A DNA stretch of 25,012 nucleotides, from NCBI GenBank assembly GCA_015680685.1, contig MNCI01016355.1:932124-957135 (forward strand), in the 5' to 3' direction. A model generated the notes under the pieces. The model was not told the origin of the DNA. It ran no database searches and saw only the letters and a list, made by a program, of their open reading frames with translations. Made by a program: the position numbers and the translations under genes. The DNA is from Gnetum montanum. Its lineage: Eukaryota > Streptophyta > Gnetopsida > Gnetales > Gnetaceae. Below, piece by piece: positions 8,812 through 17,697 of the stretch (within the stretch, counting starts at the first letter, position 1; each line of letters begins with the position of its first letter).

Positions 8812-10714
8812 GTTGTGGGGGAGATGGCCAGCAATGCTAACCATTCAAAGCCCTTAGTTCCTTTTGTATTTTTTTTACACATTTTTGTTTTGCACATTTT
8901 TCAATTTTACTTATTTTTTGTCTTACACCATCATTCATATTTTTACTATTTCTTTGTTTGATTTACTTTTATTTGACTTACAATAAGTGCTCATGATGGT
9001 GGATTGTATTATAATGATGATGGTTGCTAATGTTTGGTTTTTGCCTTTGATTTTTAATGTTGATACTAAGATATGATTCTTTTGATAAAACAGGTAATGA
9101 GCCCACACCATCCATTCATCCATTCAACTCTGTGGTCTCCCTTGGCTTGGAACTATGCTATCCCTTTTTCTAAATAAACTTGTTAATGAATTGGTGGCTT
9201 TGTATTCTTCAAACTAAGAAAGGACTCAATGATTGAAAAAGGTGTGACTTCAAGGGGATTTGATGCACTTTTGCTGGCTATTCTCTTGGGTACTTAGATG
9301 CTTTTCATGGGTTTTTTACCATTCTGCCAATCACCAAACATCAGGAAGTCGAATGAATCAAATAAGTCTTTGCATGGTGTGGTTCTCACATAAAAAAAAC
9401 ATTGGTGGGAATCCAAAGCACACCCCTTAGACATAATAAAGAAATGTGGGCTACAAGCATTGGTTATGGCACTAGAAAGATATGTTACCCATGCCTAAAG
9501 GTTCCCTCTAAGTAAGGCCCTTTCTTACTTCCTGCTCTATCTTTTTCTCCCTAGAATGGTGGTGACTCTTTGGGAAAGCATTCTTGTTGCTTCAAGAGGA
9601 TGGATTGGTCAAGTGTATTGATGCAAGGGCACTGGATGTAGTTGGTTTAAGTCCAGATTTGGAATGAGTTCTACTCAATTACCTTAACCATAAAATACAT
9701 AAGGGACTTTACACAACCTTACTCTTCGGATTCCATTCCATCTTCTCCTCTCCATCTTTCTTCCCATTTTCCACCTCATTGCTAGTTTTATGATTAGTCT
9801 ATATTTTGGTTGATGCATTTTTTTTCCTTGGTAAATTCTTGTGGGTAAATTTTTAACCCTTGTTCCATGTGTCATTCCTAGAGCCTACGGACTCTTCGGT
9901 TTGTGGGTTTGTTAGGGCATAAAAGGCATGAGCCTACTTTGGGGAGGACCCACTGACATTCCTTTATGGTGCAATTTTTATATTCTTTTCCTTAAACATT
10001 TCTTCCAATAAATAATTCCTCATTTCATCCTCATCCATGACATCCATTTTATTGGCGTCGTTGTTGCTATTTTTTCCATATTTCTTGTTCCTTCTATTTT
10101 TTCCATCTTATTGCTACCGAAGGTTTGCTCTTAGTTGTGGGGGCCCTATCATAAATTTTTTCATTCTACTACTTGTTTCACCCCTACACCTCAGGTAGTC
10201 ACTAGTAATAAACCTCTAACCCAGTATCTGCCATAACCACAACTCAGCCAATGTGCTTCATATCGAGGCAAGGTATCAACTGCATGATGACTTATCTATC
10301 CTTGCTAATTCATGACTTTGTTGTATGTGCAGATGGCAATCATACAAACAATGGACTAGGCTAGGAGGGAGCACTCATGATGGACTAGAGTTGGAGCATT
10401 TATGAAAGGAACAAGTTTGGTTGCATGGCTATGGATAAACAACGGAAGGCGCAATCTCAGCATCGACAGCAATGCGCCTCATTTTCTTTTCTCTCTCTTC
10501 AAGCTATCAAATAAGGGCCTAGATGTCATTTATGTATGGTGTTCACCACAATGGGCATGAACACCAATGTTGTAATATGCTTTTAGATCTGTTCATTGGG
10601 CACTTTGAGTTTGTCATCCTGTTCCATTGTCAATGTCATTTAGTCAATAATCCCATACCTTCCCAATATTTTGTAAGGAACTCGATGACAAGTTTTCACT
10701 CAATCGTGGGGGTA
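8812..10714 (+). other. Noncoding tail of element B between pol and the 3' LTR
   Basis: There is no recognisable coding sequence across 1.9 kb, and no env-like frame could be supported. GTTGTGGGGG tracts occur at 8812 and 10133, and the tract CGTGGGGGTA (10705-10714) lies right before the LTR and is the likely plus-strand priming site. A 22-bp block at 9933-9954 is identical, in reverse complement, to 377-398 of element A. Confidence 0.6.
10704..10714 (+). other. Polypurine tract of element B
   Basis: TCGTGGGGGTA lies immediately before the TGATGA start of the LTR. It is a short G-rich tract of the kind that primes plus-strand synthesis. Near copies occur upstream at 8812 and 10133. Confidence 0.6.
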
Positions 10715-10723
10715 TGATGAACC

Positions 10724-10747
10724 GTGATATCGGGATTGCGATATCAC
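10724..10747. repeat. U3 inverted repeat, GTGATATCG / CGATATCAC
   Basis: Two perfect 9-bp arms are separated by 6 bases. A second inverted repeat of the same design, CAATATCG / CGATATTG with a 6-base loop, lies at 10787-10808. Both precede the TATAAATA box at 10826-10833. Confidence 0.9.
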
Positions 10748-10825
10748 ATCCATGATATTAGGTCCACGATATTAGAGCCTTTTAAGCAATATCGGGCATT
10801 CGATATTGAGACCTACCTCATTACC

Positions 10826-10833
10826 TATAAATA
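10826..10833 (+). promoter_or_regulatory. TATA box of the element B LTR
   Basis: TATAAATA lies 18 bases after the second palindromic hairpin. It is followed by a GC-rich stretch (AGAGGCGGGCG), which could hold the transcription start. Confidence 0.65.
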
Positions 10834-11432
10834 AGAGGCGGGCGCACTTGGTTTTAGCAATTAGTCTTAGTCCCTTATCCAAACTTTTGCCTTTTTCTCT
10901 TTCCAGAGATAGAATTATTTCTGAGTGCCTGTAGTAGGAGTCATAAAGTGAATGGATCTTTATTCAAGCATTGTGTACCTAAGCACACCTTGTGTCTATC
11001 AATAAAGATAAACTTTGTGATAAACCTTGCAGCATTTAGAATAGATTAATTAATGTTAATTACTGTTACTTAATGCTTTTCTTAGTTAATTAATGTTCTC
11101 TCTCTCACCCTACAACTATCCTAAGTAAGCACACTCAATATGACCACTTTGAGCATATGTGTAATGCTTGGTACCCAGTAACGATTAGTATTTGGTAATC
11201 CCAGTAGTGTTGCACTCGTTCAGGATGTGTACGGCAAGTGAGAACAGATGCTGGTGTTAGGATTAGTTAAAGCATAGTTGAGTAGTTAAATTAAATTAGT
11301 TACTTAGTTATCTCTCTCCTCCTTTTGTAGCACCAGGACATAAAAACATAAAAGCCAAGTAAGCTTGAGAAGACAACAATTGACTAACCCATCCTTGTAT
11401 GGTTGAGCATAGGGATACCTCACCGCTCATCA

Positions 11433-11765
11433 CTACAAGTAGTAGAAAATAAATGACCCATATTATTAATCTTTGTATGAGCTATTTAACCCACTCATGT
11501 TGGTTCTAGGGCATTACAAAGAAAAATTATTCAATTTACATAACTATCAAACACATTTACTATACTTAAGACTTATTGCTATTAATGTATTTTTCATAAG
11601 TTAATTTGTTTAATAGATCATTTGGGTTGACACAAATGTAATAAGATTCTAGATTTAGTTTCATATGTTATTTATGGAAAAATTTAATGACTACAAAGTT
11701 TTTAACCATGTGGTTTGGAACCCTTGCCATCAACTTAAGAAGCACATTAGTTTCACAATATCCTT
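11433..11765 (+). repeat. Left arm of a 333-bp inverted repeat
   Basis: This arm is the reverse complement of 16513-16844, with about 20 mismatches and one small indel by eye (roughly 93% identity). It starts directly at the outer end of LTR B, so element B seems to have inserted at the edge of a pre-existing repeat. Similarity stops after CAATATCCTT. If the right copy is a copia LTR, this is the start of a second LTR copy in the opposite orientation. Confidence 0.85.
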
Positions 11766-11836
11766 CTACATCTATAAAGTGAATATGATAAACTTAAAAT
11801 GTGAAAATGTGTGAAAGAAAGGATTATTTTTCTAGA

Positions 11837-12160
11837 GGTAACAATATTGACATCATTATCAAAATGATCAGAACTCTACAATCAGAGTTTAGGCCTAAGA
11901 TCACAACTCTGAGATTTGAGGAACCTCAAAGTGTTCTCATCACCTATGAAATGAATGTCATAAGTGAAGAAGCTATTTAAGAAAAACCTATTGCTCTAAA
12001 GACTCTCTCCAAGGAGGAGGAGGTCAATGAGCATGATGAGGGCAATGAAGATGAGATTGTTCTTCTCTCAAGAAGACTACAACGATAGGTTACAAGAAGA
12101 AACAAGGGACATCTCCACAACAACAAAGATCAAATTTCTTCAAAGGCAGAGAGAGAGGTA
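11837..12160 (+). pseudogene. Ty1/copia-type gag (UBN2-like) remnant
   Basis: One frame can be read through two stops (near 11978 and 12086): KMIRTLQSEFRPKITTL, SVLITYEMNVISEEAI, EKPIALKTLSKEEEV, EDEIVLLSRRLQR and VTRRNKG. This matches the order in UBN2-type gag polyproteins of plant copia elements: a 'LP..F..KVTAIEE' helix, a 'L.TYE' helix, a 'K.IALK' stretch, an acidic run, a 'F..RK' stretch. The N-terminal half and all of pol are missing. It lies about 70 bases after the left inverted-repeat arm, which may be part of the same element. The assignment rests on remembered family pattern, not a search. Confidence 0.6.
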
Positions 12161-12165
12161 GAAGT

Positions 12166-12624
12166 TTTTTAAATTCTTCTAATCTAGATTTTTCTTCGAT
12201 AGAGTGTTGGGTTTGTGTACTCGCTTCTGTTCGGGCTTCGGGCTCCGGCTTCCGAAACCTAAGGTTCGTAAAAATGTTTTGGGATTCGCGAATCCAGCAC
12301 ATAGCGTTGCAAGCAAACAGACAACAAATTATGGACTGTCGCGGTGTTACCACGTCATTATCCAACTTTGGCGGACGTACTTATCGTGTCGCCCAACTAA
12401 ACACGGCAAATCCGCCCGACTATCCCGTCCCCAACACCAAAACTGGCTCGCAGCTGACGATGCTTCCTCATCCAACTGTAAATCCAGCCTAATGAATCAC
12501 TGGCATCCGCAACGCCCACCAAGATTCACGCCCCAATTCCAGGCACTCCCCTCTCCTGTCGAAAATCACGGTAACAACTCCTCCCAAAGTCCCAACTTAG
12601 CATTATTCACTCTCACTCCTCCCC
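12166..12624 (+). promoter_or_regulatory. Upstream region of the fasciclin-like gene
   Basis: GC content rises compared with the TE sequence to the left. A 141-codon open frame crosses this region but shows no domain. A perfect 14-bp palindrome, GGATTCGCGAATCC, lies at 12282-12295, about 330 bases before the TATA box. It contains TTCGCGAA, which resembles E2F-type sites, though this is only a resemblance. Confidence 0.4.
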
Positions 12625-12630
12625 TATAAA
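12625..12630 (+). promoter_or_regulatory. TATA box of the fasciclin-like gene
   Basis: CCCCTATAAATTCCAC contains TATAAA 92 bases before the first ATG. It is followed by a C/T-rich leader (TCATCCTCTTC), typical of a plant core promoter. Transcription would start near 12655-12660. Confidence 0.7.
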
Positions 12631-12716
12631 TTCCACAGCACAGCAAACCCCACAAATCGTCCTCATCCTCTTCGGCATTTTATCCATCATTCCCTCAGCG
12701 TCTCTCCCATCGATCG

Positions 12717-14205
12717 ATGGGATTCCATATCATGGCAAAGCATAATTTCGAAGCTTTAATGATGGCGATGCTGTGCATTTTCGCAGCAGCAGAGGCCTTC
12801 AACATTACCAAGATCCTGAACGCTCATTCGGACTACTCGGCATACAACGATCTGTTAACGCAGACGAAGGTGGCGGACGAGATAAACTCCAGATCCTCGA
12901 TCACGGTTCTGGTGGTGCCCAGCGGAGATGTGTCGGAGCTCAGCGGACGCAACCTGTCGCAGACGGTGGTGGCCAACGTTCTGCGTCTGCATGTGCTTCT
13001 CCAATACTTCGATACCAAAAGTCTGGAAGAGCTCACAAACGGAACCACGACGACGACGACCCTGTATCAGACCACCGGCATGGCCACCGGCGATGTCGGC
13101 ACCATGAATATCACCGTCCGGAAGTCCGTCCATTTCGGCGTTCAAGGCACCCCCATCAAAAATATGGCCACATTGGTTAAAGAGGTAAGTAAAAGGCCAC
13201 ATTGGTTTTTTAGATGCAGATGAAACAGGGACGTGATCAGTAAGAGTTTTGTTTAGATTGGATGATGTTTAGGAGCACAGCAAATTATGGATAAACTTGT
13301 TGTAAATTGTGCTATTTGGGAGGTGTAAGTAGGGTATTAAATGTATTTTGAAATATTGTAACATGCGCATGTCCTATCGTTGTCCTCAATGTAAAATTTT
13401 CTATGGAGATGTGTCCCTATGTAACACTAATTATGGTTTTCATGTTAAGAGGGGTGCGTTAATCTGAACTAAGTTTATTGTAATTACACCACGAAACGGT
13501 CACCCTAATATGGGAACCCCAAAATATAATTTTATATGACATGGGGGTTACAGGGCCAAGACTTGTACCACTAGGCTTAATACCTCAGTGCTAGAATCCC
13601 AAATAAGTGAAAGATATATTCACTCCATATTTATCTTTATATAACTCAACATTGCCTTTCGAAATCAAGCCCCTGTCCAAGACCTTTCAAATTAAGTATC
13701 TTTCCATAAAGCTAACACCTCATTGTTAATATTATTTATGCTAAAACTCTTAGCACCAAACTAACACCTTGTTGTTGTTGCTATGTAGGTTGATACCATT
13801 TCATACAATATCTCTGTGCTTGAGATAAGTTCTCTGGTGCTACCTTCAGCAATTTTAAGTCAGACTGCAACTCCTCCGAGACCCAGCCCTCCACCGGTAG
13901 CTCCAGCATCGCCTCCGGCAGAGGCAGAGGCACCCGCAGATGCTGACAATTCCACGTCCACACCTTCACCGGAGCCGACGCCGACGCCGAAGCCGAAGAC
14001 AAAGCCGAAGACACCGCCTAAGACACCTCCTGTGGCTGCACCAGCGGAGGAAAGCCTTCCATCTTTGTCTCCCAGCGATGCGCCTGCACATTCGTCAGAC
14101 TCTTCCTCTAACTCTTCTCTCGCCTCCCCCACCCCTGCATGGGCTGCATGGCCATCTTTCGTAGCTGCTGCGCTTGCGTCTGCTTCCTATCTGTTCATGC
14201 TCTGA
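12717..14205 (+). CDS. Fasciclin-like arabinogalactan protein (FLA), two exons
   Basis: A secreted, GPI-anchored cell-surface proteoglycan family linked to wall structure and adhesion. Join 12717-13184 and 13789-14205; the phase-0 intron gives 294 residues. A signal peptide ends near AAEA (about residue 27). A single FAS1 domain (about 28-170) shows SITVLVVPSGDVSEL (H1-like), NVLRLHVLLQYFD (the YH-motif region, with Leu for Tyr) and, across the splice, SYNISVLEISSLVLP. N-glycosylation sites include NIT, NLS, NGT and NIS. An ACG repeat encodes a Thr run. Exon 2 then gives an AGP region of SP, TP and AP pairs (TPSPEPTPTPKPK) and a Ser-rich stretch. A hydrophobic end, WPSFVAAALASASYLFML, fits GPI attachment. 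An in-frame second ATG at 12732 could be the start instead. It is intact and resembles single-FAS1 FLAs; the subgroup is not resolved. Confidence 0.92.
13185..13788 (+). other. Intron of the fasciclin-like gene (604 bp)
   Basis: The donor is GAG|GTAAGT at 13184/13185 and the acceptor TTGCTATGTAG|GT at 13788/13789, with a T-rich stretch before it. Splicing keeps the frame and restores a FAS1 end (KE|VDTISYNISVL) that reading through would lose to a stop at 13221. It is AT-rich compared with the exons. Confidence 0.88.
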
Positions 14206-14813
14206 TTTTGTTACTACTGGCTACTTTGCCTACTAAGCCCTGCATTTTTTAAATTCCCATCCACCGGAATTCGTTCTTGACTTGTTAATCTATTCATCTT
14301 GTTCGTCTCTTCCTCGATTATTACAAGTTTGCGGCCGTTCTATTTAGATTGTTTCAGAATTCATTTATATGTCCATGATTTCTCCGAAGGTGGATACTGC
14401 AAGTACACTGCTGTACATTTTTTGAGGGAATGGAACTTGACCTACATATTTTTTTATGGAACCTATATCATATTTGGTAATATTCTGTTCTTAAATCTTC
14501 TTTGTTAACCTTATCTAGTAAATGATTCCTCCAGCACATTCATCCTTGAGCGAAGCACTGATTTTCTAGGCTTATGATATATACGTGTTTTGATTTGTTC
14601 ATTTAGATTTAGGGTGCGGCGGGCACTCTCGGGTTGCGAAGCTAGAGAGAATAAACTTGGAAAAAACACCTTAACAAACTTAAAAGTCAAATGTAAAAGT
14701 AACTACATGTTCTTTTCTAAAGCATTTTGGTAAACAGATTCTTACGAATGCCTCTTGAAGCTTTATGTTTGAAAAACATATGAAAGAATTAAAGCTTTCA
14801 TGTCAATGTTAAA
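14206..14813 (+). other. 3' flank of the fasciclin-like gene
   Basis: The first part is probably 3' untranslated sequence. No strong polyadenylation hexamer is seen close to the stop; the first AATAAA is at 14650-14655, which would give a long 3' UTR. No other coding signal can be supported. Confidence 0.4.
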
Positions 14814-14857
14814 GTGAAAATAAATGGTCATTAAGGTGAAAATAAATGGTCATTAAG
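14814..14857 (+). repeat. Tandem duplication, 2 x 22 bp
   Basis: The unit GTGAAAATAAATGGTCATTA plus AG is present at 14814-14835 and again at 14836-14857 without change, so it is probably recent. No function is apparent. Confidence 0.95.
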
Positions 14858-15760
14858 GTAAGAATTGTCAAGTCAATGGAAAAACCCACCTAAAATATTT
14901 GAAGCCATGTTTGCAATTTTAAAACATTTTCTTTAAGGTATCATGGTTTTAGGAGAGTAGATTGACTAATGTAAAGATAATGATGAATGGGCAAGCCTAC
15001 ACTTCGAAGATTATCCTTTGGTTTTATTTTTTCGTTTGGGAATGGAGGAAGGGGAGGGGCAATATCAAACCCACAAATAAATAAATAAAAACTTAAAAAT
15101 TCAGAGTACATCATTTTATCAAGATGAAAGAGAGAGTTTAAAGAAAAAGCCTTATGTTTTTTGGGATGCCTTTTCAGGTTTTCATCCTTACATCCAATCC
15201 TTGAAAATATCCCCTCTAAGATATATAAAGGATCATTTTTATGCCTTAGATTTTTAAACTCCAAATTATATGGTTATTTTCATACTAAAAGATCTTCCAT
15301 TTGTTACTCATGACACCACGATATCATGAAAATCACTATATTAAAACCAAGCCTTGTGAAGGAAAAAACATTTTTGAGGTAGCATCATTCAACCATTTCC
15401 AATCCTTCCACCATTCTTTAGAGTTAGGATATCATCTATATATTGTCAATGTATTCTTAACATGTTTATTTATACAAAATGAAATGAAATGAAGCTTTCT
15501 TATGTCTAAAGATCCATAGGATAGGATAGATATTACATTTTTATAAAAAATAAAGATAGGCTCTACGAATTGACCAAGCATCAATGGAGGTATCAAAAAC
15601 ATATTATATAGGCTTCTTGTTGTAACATTATAATGCTATCTCAAATGAGTAATCATAGCATGAGAAAGAAGCACATGTAATTCATCCTCAAGGCTCCTGT
15701 TGAATCCATCTTCGACTTTAAATTCTAAGATGATGAGAACTTAAACGAAGCTTGCTGCTA
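14858..15760. other. AT-rich interval without a supported gene
   Basis: A 107-codon minus-strand frame (14941-15264) and a 63-codon plus-strand frame (15301-15492) show no family I recognise. A (GAAAT)3 microsatellite lies near 15479-15494. If the LTR and primer site at 15763-16850 are real, this interval is the internal part of a decayed minus-strand copia element, but I could not read a gag or pol domain in it. Confidence 0.4.
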
Positions 15761-15762
15761 AT

Positions 15763-16850
15763 GTTCTGATACTTGAAGGGAATAGTAGCTAAGAGATAGT
15801 GAGCTTCTATGTCTAGTGTATTAGATCTAATGTGTTGTAGATAAAATTTCCTCTTACCTTCTAAATTAGTCCACATCTATGTTAAAACCTTTTGCTTGAC
15901 TATTGGCAAATATGCTTAGGATTTTGCTACATGTCCTCCCACAAAATATTTCATTTTCTTAACCATTACATCCCTTGAAAATACCAATCATGGTCTCATG
16001 AATCCTCAAAAATTACTTTAGAGAATTTTCTTGGCTTGAGATTTGCATGCTATGAGTATATGTAATGAATTGACATAAGTCTTTTGCTTCTAAAGGTAAT
16101 AAATCACATTCATATAATAACATTGAGTAAGGTGTTTTCATCTTCACATTTAACTCATCGAGAAGAAAAGTTATAATGATATATATTGTTGCAAGAAAAT
16201 ATAATGTAGCCTTTTCTTAATTAAGGTTATTATTAATACTAAAATTTGAAGACTACAAATAAAAACAAATTAGAAGTTTATCAAGACTAATTTTATCAAG
16301 CTTTTGGGAAAGATATCTTTTGACCTTGTGCTAGTAATTCTACATTTGTTGGAAAACATAAGAACCTTCACTTGAATTTCTAGTGCAATTATTGCCTTAC
16401 TTGAGAGCAACTAATATTTAATTATCAAAATGACATCTAAAATTTTTTTTTAAGCCTCATCAACTTCTAAACATTAAATTTTGTTGCTAGAAGATAAGCT
16501 TGAACTTCCAAAAAGGATATTGTTAAACTAATGTGCTTCTTAAGTTGATGGTAGGGGTTCCAAGCCACATGGTTAAAAACTTTGTAGTCATTAAATTTTT
16601 TCATAAATAACATATGAAACTAAAACTAGAATCTTATTACATCTGTGTAGACCCAAATGATCTATCAAACAAATTAACTTATGAAAAATACATTAATAGC
16701 AATAAGTCTTAAGTAAGTAAATGTGTTCGATAATTATGTAAATTGAATAATTTTTCTTTATAATGCCCTAGAACCAACACGAGTGGTTTGAATAGCTCAT
16801 ACAAAGATTAATAATATAGGTTGTTTATTTTCTACTACTTGTAGTAAACA
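15763..16850 (-). mobile_element. Possible Ty1/copia LTR with initiator-Met primer site
   Basis: On the minus strand the block 16850 to 15774 starts TGTTTACTACAAG and ends TTCCCTTCA. It is followed at once by AGTATCAGAAC (complement of 15763-15773), close to the initiator-Met primer site TGGTATCAGAGC. That gives a 1077-bp TG...CA unit with a primer site in the right place. Its first third (16513-16844) is the right arm of the inverted repeat shared with 11433-11765. Against it: the primer match is imperfect, no partner LTR is visible, and no coding domain could be read downstream. Confidence 0.4.
16513..16844 (-). repeat. Right arm of the 332-bp inverted repeat
   Basis: This is the reverse complement of 11433-11765, roughly 93% identical. 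The two arms flank about 4.7 kb that includes the whole fasciclin-like gene. Both arms break off within a base of each other, after CAATATCCTT read from the outside in. Confidence 0.85.
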
Positions 16851-16980
16851 TTATGGGTATGTTTTGCCTTAATGTTATTTATTGTTCCATTGTTTACTTT
16901 AAACTTAGAGGTAGTGCTCTTATGGATATTGGAATTGTTGCATGTAGATATTAATGTTTTGCTAATAAAAATGGAGCATG

Positions 16981-17390
16981 AAAGGTTAGAAGATATGGAT
17001 TACAAATATTTTGAAAAGAAAGACCAAGTTGGCCATCTTCAACGCAAGCTATGAAAGCTTGAAACTCTATGATGGAAGAGAAAAAGAAGCTAGTTATCTG
17101 TTAAATATTTAGTAGCATTGATGATGAATCCATAGAGGATTCCAATTAAGTATGATTTCATATTGTAAAAAGTGGAAAAATTAGAAGATATGACTTACAA
17201 GTATTTTGAAGAGCAAAGCCAAGCTAGCCATCTTTAATATGAGCTAGGAAAGCTTGAAACTCTAAGATAAAAATGATAAATCTTAGACATCCATAGAGAA
17301 AATGAACTTAAACATCCATCATGATAAATCTAGAGAAGGTTTAATACTAGTGTGATTTTAGATTACAAGAAGAAGAAAATTTTAAAAATT
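16981..17390 (+). repeat. Diverged tandem duplication, about 193-bp period
   Basis: The block at 16981-17075 recurs at 17174-17269, and the stretch after each block also matches (17140-17172 against 17335-17372). Each copy translates to related charged, helix-like peptides: RLEDMDYKYFEKKDQVGHL, and LEDMTYKYFEEQSQASHL with stops after it. A 60-codon open frame (16872-17054) ends in the first copy. It looks like a relic of a coiled-coil coding region, perhaps from a transposon; I do not recognise the family. Confidence 0.6.
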
Positions 17391-17692
17391 ATATGGTTTA
17401 AAATTTCCTTTTGACATCTCTCTGAAACTTTCTCTTTAACAAATTTCAAAGATTATTCTAATTTATTACTATATTAATATTTTCAATACCCTATTTTTGT
17501 AGCCACAATGTTCATTCATAACACCATCCTTAGTGTTGAGATTTTTAGATAATCTCTCCTAAAATCCTATTACTATTTTTACTATTTAGGTAGAATGTTA
17601 AGAACTGAGGCCCTAATTTAGCTTCTAATGGCAACAAATTAACTTTCCATAAAAGTATTGCATATGGGACTTGAGTTTTTGTCTTTAATTCA

Positions 17693-17697
17693 TCCAA
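17693..17697. repeat. Target site duplication, left copy (TCCAA)
   Basis: TCCAA directly precedes the LTR end at 17698 and is repeated at 18676-18680 directly after its other end. Five bases is the usual duplication length for gypsy elements. Confidence 0.8.

Larger units (their letters stand above)
4402..11432 (+). mobile_element. Ty3/gypsy (Athila/Tat-like) element B, 5'-truncated and decayed
   Basis: The order is gag end, protease, reverse transcriptase, RNase H, integrase, noncoding tail and 3' LTR, which is the Ty3/gypsy order. There is no chromodomain after integrase, and the RT motifs (FLDGYNGYNQI, LFGLCNAPAMFQR) fit the non-chromovirus plant clade. The 5' LTR, primer site and first part of gag are missing: coding sequence starts directly at the outer edge of LTR A. 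The simplest reading is that A inserted into B's gag and the rest of B lies left of the window. Stops and frameshifts in every domain show that B is inactive. Confidence 0.85.
10715..11432 (+). mobile_element. 3' LTR of gypsy element B (718 bp)
   Basis: The LTR starts TGATGA and ends TCATCA (11427-11432), so its ends are inverted repeats. U3 has two hairpins built on GATATC/AATATC (10724-10747 and 10787-10808) and a TATAAATA box at 10826-10833. Two copies of a GGTAATCCCAGTAGT-like motif lie at about 11168-11210. The U5 end reads GTATGGTTGAGCATAGGGAT, closely matching LTR A. The right flank starts CTACA, a possible target duplication whose partner would lie left of the window. Confidence 0.85.

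Noticed and set aside
8812-10714. An env-like gene between pol and the 3' LTR, as in some Athila elements
   Set aside because: No long frame, signal peptide or membrane segment that could be traced through the stops was found.
12204-12629. 141-codon open frame upstream of the FLA gene
   Set aside because: It overlaps the TATA box and promoter, has no domain, and its length is explained by the higher GC content.
12773-13202. Overlapping frames on both strands of FLA exon 1 (135, 115 and 71 codons)
   Set aside because: These are by-products of GC-rich coding sequence; only the FAS1-bearing frame has conserved motifs and splices correctly.
13860-14164. Antisense and shifted frames over FLA exon 2
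   Set aside because: Repetitive Pro/Ala/Ser codons give long frames in all phases; only the frame with SP/TP pairs and a GPI tail joins exon 1.
14650-14655. AATAAA as the FLA polyadenylation signal
   Set aside because: It lies 445 bases after the stop, and plant signals are loose, so it cannot be assigned from sequence alone.
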